Counted from the first letter of the stretch, positions 1-12,178 are shown. The stretch is DNA of 64,000 nt from Zygaena filipendulae (GCA_907165275.2 OU015674.1:7403001-7467000); one strand, 5' to 3'. Numbers and translations are program-made. The notes: generated by a model from the letters alone, not told the origin.

Positions 1-589
1 TTTGACAGATCGCGTAATTTTTAGCGCCAAACAAAAGCGCGAGGCAAAAATGTAAAAAACCAAAAATATACTAGACGTTTTTAGGTATTTTATCGAACCC
101 TTTTTCCAAAGGATTGAATTCGATTACTCTGTCGGCATTAAAAAATACAATACGGTATATTATAGGAACGAGTGAAAAGGGGTTGTTTTTTTTTTACAGA
201 TTTTAGGAAAAAAAATAACATGTTTGTAATGTATGTAGGTCAGTGGGTGCTGGCAGTTTAGTGTAAAAAAGTTTTTCATTTTTTTTTTTCTACTCGGGGA
301 TAAATTGGCGCGCGCTCGTCGCGTGTCAGAAGCAAGGGTTTAAAAGCATACAGCCACACAACAATTGTCATTTATAGTTAGTGATTTAGTGATTTTTTAG
401 TATTTTTTGTGTGTGACGAAGAAAAAAATTAAGAGTTATTTTCCTCATTCAATTTTTTTTTTTATAAAAAAACAGCATTGAGAATTATAAACAGAGATTT
501 TGTCCAGATTACCGTCTGATGGATTTGATTGGACATTGTGCGGAAAAGGATATTTTTACAAAAATTTATCGAGGTATTTTATAAATTGA
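1..589. other. Repeat-free AT-rich start of window
   Basis: A CG-containing stretch (GGCGCGCGCTCGTCGCG near 308-324) precedes a TTTAAAAG box. No supported gene; could be promoter-like. Confidence 0.3.
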
Positions 590-740
590 CTAGCTGTTTC
601 ACCCACGCGACGCAAATCAAATTTCGAAGTACCCATGGGAATTCCGGATTACAATATAGCCTATGTTACTAAGGGATAATGTAGCATTCTAATGGTGAAT
701 TTTTTTAATTCGGTCCAGTAGTAGTAGTAATAATTGTACC
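590..740 (+). repeat. GCGG-headed repeat, 3'-truncated
   Basis: CTAGCTGTTTCACCCACGCG head and TGGGAATTCCGGATTACAAT core; the tail is replaced by GTA/ATA repeats. In this and the entries below, 'head' is the CTAGCTG-CCCGCGG end and plus means head first. The family is probably non-LTR-derived (SINE or LINE tail). Confidence 0.65.
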
Positions 741-807
741 TACGTCTATATAGACAACGGAATGACAACACAAAAACACCTCTAGCTGTCATTTGTTCTC
801 ATAATAT

Positions 808-934
808 CTTAATATATATAAATCACGTGTCACGTTGTTTGTCCGCGATGAACTCCGAAACTACTGAACGGATTTTGATAAAATTTTGCGGGAACTCCGA
901 AATTACCGCGGATGAAATCGCGGGGGACAGTTAG
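808..934 (-). repeat. GCGG-headed repeat, CACGTTGTTTGTCCGCG type
   Basis: Internal deletion: AAAATTTTGC joins directly to GGGAACTCCGAAATTACCGC. Fuller relatives are at 13517 and 16472. Confidence 0.75.
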
Positions 935-970
935 TTGTCATATATATTTTAATTATTTTTTTTGTTTAAT

Positions 971-1161
971 CATCTATACATATAAAATACTTTGTCCTGA
1001 ATGACTGATGGATCAACGCACAGCCTAAACCGCGGGTCGTAGATACCTGAAACTTGGAGGGTGTGTTCTTTGTATGACGTAAGAAAGGATTTTTAAAAGT
1101 TCAACCTCTAAGGGGATGAAATGGGTTGAAAAGTTTGTATGAAACCGCGCGAGACAGCTAG
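971..1161 (-). repeat. GCGG-headed repeat, GATGGATCAACGCACAGC type
   Basis: Complete copy of a subtype also seen at 46437 and 48768, with GGAGGGTGTGTTCTTTGTAT. Confidence 0.75.
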
Positions 1162-1289
1162 TGTTTGTATAAAATTTGTAATTGTGTTCTGTCTCTGTTT
1201 CCAAATAGGTAAATGCCTTTTCTTTCTTTCTTTCTAAAAACGCGCCAAAAACTTCGTCACTCTAGTGTATTGATGGTCTATGTTGTCTA

Positions 1290-1515
1290 TCATCGTCTTC
1301 GTAATATCAGCCGAAAGACACCCACTGCTGGACACGGGCCTTCCTCAAGGATCGCCAAAACGACCGGTCCTGCACTTCCCGCTACCAATGGCAGCCCGCG
1401 ACCTTCACCGAGTCGTCGCGCGTCGGTCCATCTTTTAGCGGGCCTACCCACGCAGCCGCCGCGGCCTCCAGTTCGTAGTCGCCACTCGAGAACTTTCATG
1501 TTCCATAGGTCATAA
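1290..1515 (-). pseudogene. 3' end of an RTE-like LINE
   Basis: On the minus strand a frame-shifted remnant reads KVLEWRLRTGGRGG...GRPAKRWTDARR. It is followed by GTGTCCAGCAGTGGGTGTCT and CGGCTGATATTACGAAGACG, the usual C-terminus and tail of lepidopteran RTE-type LINEs. Confidence 0.65.
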
Positions 1516-2274
1516 ATTTGACAAACCACACTTGTAATAACTGAACTAGCCAATAGAACTTTTAATCGATGGTAATTGAAGAGCTCTCCAAATTACTGTA
1601 AAATTTATAAATTTTACGGAAACTCCATAAAGCACCGTGTCGACCGCGGGGTTAAGTCGGCGCGATGTTGACACCGGCGCGCACGCCGGCTTAACCCCCC
1701 ATCTCTCTTACAATGTTTTGCCATTATTTTTTTAACATTTAACCCATTTCTCTGCAATTTCACCATCATTTCCCCTAAAATGTCATTTGACAGATGCGCC
1801 CATACATAACAACCCTCCCGACACACGATTTTTAATGGGTGTCGTTTTTTTTTTTCGATTTCATCTAAAACGGGGATTTTTGTTGAAAAACTTTTTTTTA
1901 ACGCTTTTTCCAAAAAAATCCAAAAGCTGACAGTTGACGCGGATATAATCTTTAATTAAGACTATTTCGGCGGGGACTTTTTGTGTAGGTTTTTTTGGGG
2001 CAAGTATAAAGTCGTAATTGTATGATTTATTTATTGATAGTTTTATGGGATTTAGAGTTTTTTTGACCTGATATTAGGAGTGCGTTTAGTTTCCACTCTA
2101 ATCTACTGCTGTACTGCTAATGACTTTGTGGAGACGTTGGTGCATGAAGAACACCACAAGTGTTAAGTTCTAAATCTCTAATTCTTCCTTTTTGTCGCAT
2201 CGACTCGTCATAGACAAATGGAGAAATCAGAGACTAAAGAGATGAATAAGTAGTTAAATGGTAATGGGCGAGAC
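1516..2274. other. Unassigned stretch with a GC-rich hairpin
   Basis: GGGGTTAAGTCGGCG (about 1648-1662) and CGCCGGCTTAACCCC (1684-1698) are inverse with one mismatch. Nothing else recognised. Confidence 0.4.
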
Positions 2275-2700
2275 ATTGGACGTAGGGATGACGGGCGGAA
2301 GGTTGGAGGGAGATCAAGGGTCGACCACGTCTTGATAGACTTGCTGCGAGGTGGAGTTCGTGAGGAGAGCTGAGCTCTGCTGGATCAGGGTAGCATAGGA
2401 GCGGGCGTCGTGGAGATCCTTTGGGAACCTTCTATAGAAGCAGGCTTTGGTCCAACTATGGCAGTCTAACGGCTGATTCTATTATGATGTTATTATATTT
2501 TAATGGTCACATACCGACATTAACTGGCATTTGCTAGCTGTTTCCCGAGGTTACCCGCATAATTTCAACGGACGGAACTTTCCGAGTATCTAACAGAAGG
2601 CATTTACGAGTATTTAATGGATTAAAGGATAAAAACGAACAATTTTTTTATTTTCTCTTCTGGGGCAATAAAGCATATTTGATTAATTGATTGATTGAAA
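2275..2700 (+). repeat. Decayed LINE 3' tail
   Basis: GGCGTCGTGGAGATCC-like sequence through AACGGCTGATTCTATTATGA is a degraded version of the RTE-type tail. A second LINE-like tail, GGGCAATAAAGCATATTTGA with (TTGA)n, ends near 2700. Confidence 0.5.
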
Positions 2701-2704
2701 TAAA

Positions 2705-5700
2705 ATGAAAACGCATGACAATTATTTGTATATTTAATTTATTGAATATGGTAGAAATGCTTCGTAGTAATTAATGGAAAACAAATACATAACAAACAGA
2801 CGGATCTAGGAACATATACCGATCGTGAACGATCCATTTAGCAGCCAAATTCACTGATTCCCATTAAATTACGACAACAAGAAAAAAAGCCAACACCAAT
2901 CCCGGATACTTCAATGAATAACTTTTATAAGTCCACGATTGGTATTATAATATTATTTTGTAGAAATGAAACACAGAAAAATTCACACTAAGCCAATGTT
3001 AATGCTATAAGAAAAATCATTTTAATTATTTTTTCATTTAAATTTGCAAAGTCAATAGAAGTTTACAACCGCAATAAGAAATGATAGTTTGTTGGTGGAT
3101 ACTGGATGGTTTAATTTTTTGAACAAGTGCCATAAATCGTTCACGATATAAGATTTGGCTTTCTCCTAAAGCCTGAATATAATTCTTTTTAATTTAGTAG
3201 GTGGTACTTAAAAATATATGAATCTAAAACAATGCGGTAGTCGTTGAAGTCTTTTCCATTCGAAAAAGTAGGTGTGTAAATTTAGATGCATTTTCAGTTG
3301 AATAAACATGTTTTTGATAAAATTTTAGGAGTTGCAATCTTTATAATTTTTGGTAAAACCAACTAATGGGATTTTATTAAAAACCAAATAGCAATATAGA
3401 TGGAGGTATTTGTTATAATTTACCTATATATTATCTAAAACACATATTGTATTACTTTGAGATTTGAGTTATTTGATGAACTATGGCATGGAGCGCAAAA
3501 ATAGGTACTGATGATTATATTTATGACTCCATGGACTTTTATGTAGAAAAAAAAATGTTGAAAATGTTGTTTAAATGAGCAAATGAAGTAGTTCTATGAA
3601 TTTTGTGAAAAATTTTCACCTAATTAAACTGTAATGATGTCGAAATATTAATCTCGTTGTAATTATGTAAAGGCGACTTCAACTTCCGCATTGTTTAATA
3701 TAATCATAACAATTCAATTATTATTGTAAATATTAAAATAATTTGACTAGATATTATAACACAGAAATTTTTACATCATAGTTTGTAAGAAAGAAATCGA
3801 CACAAATTCTCGTTTCTTCGTTCTTTGCCAGTACAGTCGCACTTAAACTAAATAATTTTATAATTACAGGAATTAAACTGGCCATATTATTAAAAGATAA
3901 CTAATTCATAAACAAGAAAGAGACAATCGGTTTTTTTTTGCGACTTTTATAGCACTGTCTCCTTGTTTTGCCGTTAAATTTTGCAATGTCCGGTTCACAT
4001 TTTAATAGCGTCTGTAGACAAGAGTTTTAACTTATTTATGTAAGTATAAATAAGTATAAATAATAAAGTCGTATTCATTGTAATTGTGTAAAAATTTAAT
4101 GGGTAATATTATAGACATTATTCAATTTCAGTAATGCTTTTCTGTTATTCTTTTCTAAGGTAATAAGTTAATTATTGTATTAAATTAAGAGAAGACTAGA
4201 TTTTGGTATAACGACTACTGTTGACTGACTATTATATTAAATTAATTAACTAACTTAAAGCATTAACTATAGAGGATTTTAACGTTTTAGTAATTTAATT
4301 ATATGACACAATTATAAATACCATTGAAATTGCAAAAAATATAAATATAAGATTTTCGATTAAATTAAGAAAATTTTGGTACCTAAAAAGTGCGACTGTG
4401 TATTCCTCCCTTCTGTTTTAAGTATCTGAGTGAATCGTTCTTTATATTTTATTTTATTATTATAATTCCTTTTTTCTAATAAAATAATTCCACTAACATC
4501 TATGTATTTCATTAAATTTTATTTATTACAGTAAATTTGTACTTATTTCGTGTTGCAAAGATAATAATAACATCTTAGGATTCATACGATTTGTACTGTT
4601 TTATTTATTTATTTTTAATCTATCGCCGTTTATCATAGACAATTTTGTTATTTTTTTTTTTTATAATCACGATTCACTCGAGACACGAATGGGTGCGTTG
4701 GAGAACACAAAAGAGAACACAACGTATATTATTGTTTCAAGTACAGTATTTTTCCACTACATCCAATGATAGAGATCGTCCGTTACGATTTGAATTCCAA
4801 TTTTAAAAATTGTAAAAGTCTCCCTCATAACATTTCCCTCCTAAACTGTTGTGGTTCCAGAAATGTCGCCGTGCGGGAATTCAAATTGTATCGTGAATGA
4901 TCAAAAATATCAGCACGCGTACATTTTATTTTCATTTTATTATTAATTTTAAAACGTTATTTTTTATATTAATATAATTTGTTGTAACGCAAGCGCACTT
5001 CTCGTCTGTGTGTGGGGCTTTTTTTCGGCATCACTTCGGAAGACTTGTAGGAAGATGGATTTGTGATTATTCTCTTTGTTCTACATTCGAATATTTTTTT
5101 TTTTGTTGATTGAAATAGTACGTAATTATTCAATTTTAGTTGAGTTAAAATTGAATGCTCAAATTTTCAAACATTAGATATTGCATTGTAAGTGTGCCTA
5201 CAACAAAATTTTTGGATTACAACTTAATTCTTTACATAAAAAAAGGGGTAAATAACGTGGAACACTTGGTTAAAATAAAGTTTTTCCACATTAAACTGAG
5301 TCCGTTATAATACAAAAAAACTCATTTCGAAAACAATTACAGCGGTTTCCTTTCCCGTGGAGCAGCCGTATGACGCCGTGACGGAAAATAAAATTTCACT
5401 CCCATCCGTACCGTGCGATAAAGAAGTTCGTTCTAATAGATCTAATACCTATTGCATTCTAATTTCTAAGTAAAACCAAATGTAACGAAGCTCTACGAAA
5501 TTAGTTTGAAATAAAAAAATAATGATTAAATTTTTATATATCCTAAATTTTATCAACATACAAAAAAGGCTGCGCTATTTTATATTTTGCGGTACGGAAA
5601 ACTTGAAAAATTTGAAAACACGGTGAACCTCAATGGTTTGAACCTCAATGGTATCTCGTACAGCTGGTGAAGCTCTCACAGAGAGACGACAAGTGCGCGA

Positions 5701-7491
5701 CTCCTAGTTTTTTTTTTGTTTTCATTTAATTTAAATTACAACTTACGTACATACATAGGAACTTTCTTTAGAAGCTGCATGGTTTATACAAGCTACCCCC
5801 CATACACTGAACTACAGTAATAAACCTGTTAAGTTTTAATTTACCACTATTAAAACTCCATAAATTAAACTCCTCTTGTCTGTTGTAATAGCAAGATAAT
5901 AATTCCGAAGACGAATGTCGGGCTGCTCTCATCTCTATGGTGCTCTTTCACAATACAATCATAATTTCAACCGTAATAAATCAACCAGCAGTGAAATAAC
6001 TAGGTACCATTGCTATAGAAAAAAAGTTAATTTGTACTAATATTATTGTTTCACCCAGATTCACAGTTCAAATGCCATTCAATCTTCAATTATGGCGTCT
6101 ATCGCGGTTTATCGCAAATAAATTTTCAATGACAAAAGCAACTTTGTACAGTTAAATGAATTCCCCCAAGAAAAAACCAAAATTATTCTTCTGTGTAAAA
6201 CCAGTTTCTTGATCAGCATTTAAAACAAAATTGTTTCAAAAAGTGGCCTCGAAATCGGCTGTCAATTTTTTTTCTGATGCAAATTCGATCTACGAAACAA
6301 TCGAAAAGAACTTCACAAATTTCTTCAAAACTTTTTTTTTCGTGGATGTTCTGGTCTTGGGTAATTACTTTTACATCAATGACAGGCACTAATATTTTAA
6401 ACGATTTAAAAAAAAACCTGAATCGGATATAACCAACCTCTTTTTTATTAAGTTTTAGTTTTTTTTTTTTTAATAGTTCCATAGAGATGATGCAGACGCG
6501 CATCGTCCGCTGTAACATAACTATTCATAGAATACAAATAATTGTAACTCGGCGCCCGGTCCGGCGAGCGTGGGGCCGACCCGGGCTGGGCCCGGAGAGC
6601 GCGCCCCAAACAAGGACCCGTATAGTGGCCGCACGAGGCGACACAACAAAAATGTACCGCCGGACCGGACTAAACACCACATATCTAATGAAATATTATT
6701 ATTTTTTCTTTAACGCTAAAGTTTACGCTTAATGTTGATCACTGCCCAATGGTTAGTACGTATCTTTGTGCTATAAGTCACTCTTAGTTACAGACAACAA
6801 TAAATAGATTCACAGCGCGGCGTCCGTCCGCGCCACAACCCTCGTTCTAACGTATTTCAACTACATAATTTGTACTTTAAGTGTAATAACTCCAAAATAT
6901 AATATTTATACATTAACAGCTAATATAAAAGCTAACGTCGTGAGGTAGAGCGGTCGGTTAGGTCGTAGTAGGCAGGCACTCCGGCGACCCAGCGGTGGGC
7001 GAAAGTGGGCGGCCCGGCGCGGGCGTGGGCGCGCTCAGTGATCAACATCGCACCGGTGCTACGACGCTATCGTTAGTACATACTCACCGATAATAATACA
7101 TTTTAAATAATAAATTACCACTAAGTTGTATTTCTTCTCCCGATCGAAATTAACATTTCATAAAAACACGGATCGACCCAACGGAACGTCGCGGAGAGAC
7201 ACAATAATAATAATAATAATAAATAATCAAATCTATAAGCAACGATTCATATATTATCACCCGTTCAATATAATTCTTAATATATGAAGTTAGACTCCGG
7301 GCGCGGGGCGCGCGGGGCGGCGGCGGGGGGGGGCTCGCGGGCGGCGCGGGGCCGGCGGCGGCGCCCCGCTTCCGTTACAATTACGTCTCATAATATTTTT
7401 TTCAGCAATCGCTTGAAGGCACACAGCGTTATAATGTAGTCAGTAGAGTTCAGCGATCGCGCCGGTGGGCGGCGGCGGTGGGCGCGCGCGG
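2705..7491 (-). other. Candidate long 3' UTR / repeat-free downstream region of the zinc-finger gene
   Basis: Downstream of the TAG stop, 4.8 kb contain none of the common interspersed repeats seen every few hundred bases elsewhere. Minus-strand AATAAA signals (TTTATT on the plus strand) occur at about 6444-6449, 4600-4605 and 2738-2743, so the 3' end could be at several places. The part nearest the stop (6540-7480) is GC-rich in blocks, the rest AT-rich. No open frame of interest was seen. That this is UTR is an inference from repeat avoidance. Confidence 0.35.
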
Positions 7492-9543
7492 CTAGGCGGG
7501 CGTGAGCGTGAGCGTGACGGTGGCGCGGCGCGTGGCGCGGCGCCGCACCGGCAGGAACACGAGCGCGGGCAGCAGGCTCAGCGCGCCGCCCGCCTCCTCC
7601 AGCACGAACGGCTGCATCGTGAGCGGCGCGTGCGGCGCGCGCGGCACCGCCAGCAGCGCGCCCGCGCCGCCGTGCGCCGCGCGCAGGTGCGCCTCCAGCG
7701 CGCCGAACCCGCCCGCGCGGAACAGGCACCGCGAGCACGAGTACTGCGCGCCCGCCTCGCCCTCGCCGCCCTCGCCCTCGCCCGACCCGCCCTCGCCGCT
7801 CTCGCCCTCCCCGCCCTCGCTCGCCTCGGCGCCCTCCCCGCTCTCCGGCTCGTCGCCGCCCGCGAGGCCGGCCGCGCCCGCCCCGCCCGGCTCGCCCCCG
7901 CAGCTCTCCTCCGCCTCGGATATAGACTCCGCGAGCTCGTTCTGATGCAGCTGCTGCTGTTGGTGCTGCTGCAGCTGTTGCTGCTGGTGTTGGTGCTGCT
8001 GCAGCTGCTGGTTCTGCTGTTGCTGCTGCTGCTGCTGGGCGTGCGCCCGCTCGTGCGCGAACAGGAACGCCAGCACGTCCGTCGTGAAGGGGCAGTAGGA
8101 GCACGCGTAGGGCTTGTCGCGCGCGAGCAGCTCGAGCGGGCGTGGTGGTGGGGGCGGCGGCCGCGCGGGCGGCGCGTGCTCGGCCAGCAGGTGCGCCCGC
8201 AGCGCGCGCGGGCCCCGGAAGCGGCGCGCGCACAGCGGGCAGGGCTCCGCGGGCGCAGCGGCGGCGGGCGCGGGCGGCGCGGGGATGCCGTGCGTGTTGT
8301 GCTTGTGCACGCGCAGGAAGTACTTGCTGCACAGCTCCTTATGGCAGATGTCGCACGTGACGCCGCCCAGCTGCGTGCCGCTCTCCAGCGAGATGCCGTG
8401 CATGCGCTGCATGTGCGTGCGCATGAAGTACTTATTGCACAGCTCCTTGTTGCAGATCTCGCAGAAGCTGGAGCCGGAGGAAGAGGCGCGCCGCTCGTCC
8501 GGCAGCGGCGGGGAGGCGGAGGGCGCACGGGGCGCCGCGTCCGGGGGCTCCTCGGCCAGCCGCTCCGCCGCCAGCTCGTTGAGCTGCGAGATCATCGTCT
8601 GCAGCTTGCGCAGCTCCTCGCTGGCGGAGCCCGGCGACGCGAGCCCGCGCTCCTCCACGATCAGGTTGAGTGGGCTAGTCTGCCCGTCGCGAAGCGCCGC
8701 CTCCAGCTCATCCTCGCACTCCCGCTTCACCTCGGCCAGCTCCTCCGGATCCAGTGGCGGCGGCAGCGAGAGCGAGCGCGGCGGGGTGTCCGGCGGGAGG
8801 GCGGCCAGCGCCGGGGGCGTCGTGAGCGGGGTGCCGAGCGGGGTGAGTCCGCCGAGCGGCAGCGGCATCGCCGGCGGGGTCACCAGCGTCGGGGACCGGT
8901 CCCCGAGCGGGGAGCGCTGCGCGGGCGCGCCGTGCTTCCGCTCGCGGTGCGTGCGCAGGAAGTACTTGTTGCAGTACTCCTTGCAGCAGATCTCGCAGAA
9001 CGCGTCCGGGTTGGCGACGCCCAGCCGCCGCAGCGCGTCGGGCTGGAAGCCGGCGTCGCGCGCGCGCCGCGCCGAGTCCGGGGACAGCCGGCGCGGGGTG
9101 CCGCCGGACTCCTCGTCGGAGGCGCGCCGCGGCGGCGAGGCGGGGTGCGAGGTGGGGTGCGCGGCGGGCGGGGGCGGCGGCTGCGCGTCGCCCCCGTCGT
9201 AGATGCCGTGCTTGTTCGCGCGGTGGGTCTTCAGGAAGTATTTGTTGCAGAACTCCTTGCAGCAGAGGTCGCAGTACGCCTCCGGGTTGAAGATTCTGGG
9301 CGGCTCGTGCCTCTGGAGGAGTCGGAAGGCGGCGAGGGGGTCGAAGGCGGGCAGGGCGAGGTCGCCGAAGGTGAGGGCGCTCTTGTAGATGTCGGCCATC
9401 TTGGCGTGCAGGTCCAGCGGCGGGGGCGCGGCGTGCTGCGGCGGGGCGCGCGAGGGCGCCGCCTGCTTGCGCCGCTTGCGGCCCGGGCTGCCCCCGCCGC
9501 CCTCCAGCTCCAGCTCGCGCTTCACCGCCGGCGCGACTGACAT
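7492..9543 (-). CDS. C2H2 zinc-finger protein with polyQ tract (3' coding exon)
   Basis: The exon encodes 683 residues from the chosen ATG. There are seven C2H2 fingers (C-X2-C-X12-H-X4-H, the sixth with an X3 spacer) at about residues 91-112, 183-204, 361-382, 397-418, 435-456, 481-501 and 603-624. The first four share the signature C-K-E-(F/Y/L)-C-(N/S)-K-Y-F and end in H-G-(I/A), so they look like copies of one another. A basic KRRK patch near residue 22, proline-rich linkers, a Gln/His-rich tract (about 503-541, coded by CAG/CAA) and an acidic Gly/Glu stretch (about 545-600) complete it. Family knowledge suggests a nuclear nucleic-acid-binding regulator; the exact orthologue is not recognised. 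The frame is also open to an ATG at 9570, but that ATG precedes a TTCCAG acceptor (intron end at 9560), so the ATG at 9543 is preferred. If more coding exons lie upstream, this is only the C-terminal part. GC content is far above the flanks. Confidence 0.85.
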   Translation of the reverse strand: MSVAPAVKRELELEGGGGSPGRKRRKQAAPSRAPPQHAAPPPLDLHAKMADIYKSALTFGDLALPAFDPLAAFRLLQRHEPPRIFNPEAYCDLCCKEFCNKYFLKTHRANKHGIYDGGDAQPPPPPAAHPTSHPASPPRRASDEESGGTPRRLSPDSARRARDAGFQPDALRRLGVANPDAFCEICCKEYCNKYFLRTHRERKHGAPAQRSPLGDRSPTLVTPPAMPLPLGGLTPLGTPLTTPPALAALPPDTPPRSLSLPPPLDPEELAEVKRECEDELEAALRDGQTSPLNLIVEERGLASPGSASEELRKLQTMISQLNELAAERLAEEPPDAAPRAPSASPPLPDERRASSSGSSFCEICNKELCNKYFMRTHMQRMHGISLESGTQLGGVTCDICHKELCSKYFLRVHKHNTHGIPAPPAPAAAAPAEPCPLCARRFRGPRALRAHLLAEHAPPARPPPPPPRPLELLARDKPYACSYCPFTTDVLAFLFAHERAHAQQQQQQQQNQQLQQHQHQQQQLQQHQQQQLHQNELAESISEAEESCGGEPGGAGAAGLAGGDEPESGEGAEASEGGEGESGEGGSGEGEGGEGEAGAQYSCSRCLFRAGGFGALEAHLRAAHGGAGALLAVPRAPHAPLTMQPFVLEEAGGALSLLPALVFLPVRRRATRRATVTLTLTPA
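7948..8040 (-). repeat. CAG/CTG-rich trinucleotide tract within the zinc-finger exon
   Basis: CTG/TTG/GTG codons on the plus strand encode runs of Gln with Leu, His and Asn interruptions on the minus strand. The longest pure glutamine run is eight residues. Such tracts usually vary in length between individuals. Confidence 0.85.
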
Positions 9544-9561
9544 CGCGTCACCGCCGCATCT
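9544..9561 (-). other. Candidate splice acceptor and exon start of the zinc-finger gene
   Basis: On the minus strand the sequence reads ATGCATTCCAG followed by ATGCGGCGGTGACGCG and then the ATG chosen as start. The AG at 9561-9560 is a reasonable acceptor, although the upstream pyrimidine tract is weak. The exon would begin at 9559. Its first ATG opens a two-codon frame (CGG CGG) closed by TGA just before the main start. The base composition changes from AT-rich to very GC-rich at this point, which supports an exon edge. Confidence 0.5.
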
Positions 9562-9570
9562 GGAATGCAT

Positions 9571-10310
9571 ACGAAATATATGATTAATTCAACTAGCAAC
9601 TAGTTACGTAATTATACCCACTATTGCAATGATAATAATATGAACTAAAGGTTTAAGCTGCACTGTCGTTATGCTATAAAAATGCATTTAATCTAAATAA
9701 AACTCAATCAAATTGATTAGTTGATGAAATTGCTAATATATTATTGTATCTATCATTAATTAACGCCAACAAGACTTTCTTGTAGCTTTTTAAGAAACAA
9801 ATGGTAGGTCTCCATGGTGTTAGGTATATATGTTTGCCGTATGATTTTCGTCGCCAATCCAGCTCATTAAAATTTGTACCCAACCTAAACATTTTTAATA
9901 ACGGAATTATGTGAATGAATCACGCAATTTATTTATTTTCTCGATGAATAATAAAAACTTAATTATATTTTATTGTTTCCATTTCTCATAAAACTTTTTT
10001 ATTTATTATATTTTCTGTGTAGCTCCATAATTTTACACAAAATATGTAAAGTTGTGAAAACTAATTAAACCACAGGAGGTATTACAAAAAGCTGGTAAAA
10101 CTAATAATAAAATTGAAACTGTCGTAAATTTGTCAATCTTACTTATATAATATTTATAAAAGGTAAAAATTGACAAACTGACGATTATTATTGAGCAGCT
10201 AAAATCGTTGGATTTAATATAACTCGTAAGATTTTAAAATTTGTCAAACGCCAATTCAATAAACTACCAAAAAATCTTTTTTTTTTTCACCAATTTTCTT
10301 CTTCTTCTTC
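9571..10310. other. AT-rich, probable intron
   Basis: No repeat or coding signal; lies immediately upstream of the zinc-finger exon acceptor. Confidence 0.35.
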
Positions 10311-10862
10311 TTTATAAATAAAAAATATTTACTTTGCCCTGTATACGTTTCTAAACCATTGGGCCGATTGTGATAAAACTTTGGCGGGTTGTTCTGCCTG
10401 CATCCGCAAAGGTTCCTGATATAAAGACATGATGATCCTGCGGGGATTCCAAAATTCACGCGGGTGAGTTTCCGAAACGGTTGGAGCTGATGTTATATGG
10501 AGTAAATTAGGCTACATTGGAGTTGCTGCGGGAATTCCGAAACTCGCGCGGGTGAAACAGCGGGGCACAGCTAGTAATACTATAACAGTTAATGATAGTT
10601 ATAATAATATTTCAAATCTGAAAAGCTGTTAATTTGGAATTACAAACAGACACTTAAATTTTATTTATGTATGTATAGATAGATGCAAATGCGCAGTTTA
10701 TTGGTTTGTTTGTTATGCTTTCACGCCTCAACTACTCATCTAACTAACTGACGTTCATCATGATTCTTCTACACGTTGTCAGGTGTAAGGAAAAGACATA
10801 GGTTACTTTCCATCCTAGAATTCCCGCAGAATCTCTAAAACTAACGTAGGCGAATCCGCGTA
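10311..10862 (-). repeat. Two adjacent GCGG-headed repeats
   Basis: 10311-10574 is of the GGCCGATTGTGATAAAAC type. 10683-10862 is a separate copy with a GCTTTCACGCCTCAACTACT block whose head is lost at the junction with the MITE at 10874. Confidence 0.7.
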
Positions 10863-10873
10863 ATCCGAAATTG

Positions 10874-11073
10874 TCGCGTACGCCGCCCGCAGCGAAAAAA
10901 TTCGAACCGGTAGGCGCGGGCGTAGCGCTTGGAGTTTCGTAGATAGGTCACCTCCAAACTAATGTTGAATAACTTTTAATTTTTTCGACATAAAATATAT
11001 TTTAATCATATTATTGTTTATTTTTTTAAAAGGAGGTGTATCAGGTTTTTAGTTGATTCATTAACACGTTGTA
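10874..11073 (+). mobile_element. ACAACGTGTTAATGA-ended MITE, left-truncated copy
   Basis: About 200 bp shared with 14740-14948, including GTAGGCGCGGGCGTAGCGCT and the right end CATTAACACGTTGTA. The left inverted repeat is absent. Confidence 0.7.
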
Positions 11074-11206
11074 TACATATTTAATATGACTCTAGATAGA
11101 AACAAATTAGATATTAATTTTTCAACATATTTTGTCTTCGGCACACAGTAACACTGTAAGTCTTTACAATCAGCTAACATGTTAATATAGAGCTTTATTA
11201 CACTTT

Positions 11207-11528
11207 TAGCTGTGCCCCGCGGTTTCACCCGCGTTAATGTCGGAGATCCCGCGGGAATTCCAGGATAAAAAGTACCCTATGTCCTTTACTATACCCGTGA
11301 CAACGTGCATGCCAAATTTTATCCAAATCCGTTCAACTAATATTATAAATGTGAAAGTGTGGATGTTTGGATGTTTGTTATTCAATCACTTAAAAACGGC
11401 TGAACAGAATTGGATAAAATTTGGCATGCACGTTGTCACGGGTACAGAGAAGGACATGGGTCACTTTATACGGGAATTCGCGTGGGAACTCCGAAATTAC
11501 CGCGGGTGAAACCGCGGGGCACAGCTAG
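11207..11528. repeat. Inverted pair of GCGG-headed repeats
   Basis: A plus copy without tail (11207-11336) meets a complete minus copy (11337-11528), giving ~130-bp complementary arms. Confidence 0.8.
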
Positions 11529-12178
11529 TATGGTAATAATATAGAGCCGTATTACACTATTCAATATCTCATAAACGACTCTACTGAGAACCTACCTCTT
11601 TAAACTAAGGTCTAAGGTTTCCTCCTTCATTTATAATCAACTAATTACAAATGACTGCACTTTGAAATACACGAACATCATCAAATCACTACAACCACTC
11701 GACCACCGAGCCTCTACCTACGCCCCTTGAACAAGTCGTGAATGTATGCAAATGAATGTCAACTATCAACACTTCACAGATCCAAATGTCACAGACGTAA
11801 ACATTTCGCGCGAATGTCAACTTTTGCGCAATTTTCGCGCGCGTGCCACACTTGCGCGCGCGTTCGTGACTGGACGGTGTTTTTAAGTAAAAACGTGTGT
11901 GTGTCTGGATCGTTTTTTGGGTGGAAAAATGTCAAAAACGAATCTACCCCACTCTACGCCGCCCTTGCGTGGTGTTGCTTGTAGCACAGGGGGCCGGTGA
12001 ATTCGGCGTAAGAGCGGGGCTACATACACTGGGTATGCTCTCGCATCGGTGATGCCGTGTTTTTTTTTTTTTTTTAATAAAATAAAAAATAAAACAGCAT
12101 TTTTAGTTTAAACTAGATATTTTTAATTTTAAATTACCTAGTTATTTCAAAGGAGAATTAAGGTTACAGATTTGATAA

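Noticed and set aside
519..584. A 21-codon ATG frame near a TTTAAAAG box, possibly a first exon
   Set aside because: Too short, with only a weak GTATTT donor and no partner exon.
7465..9540. A 691-codon open frame on the plus strand opposite the zinc-finger exon
   Set aside because: It is an antisense shadow of very GC-rich codons; its product is low-complexity Arg/Ala/Leu with no domain, while the minus frame encodes clear zinc fingers.
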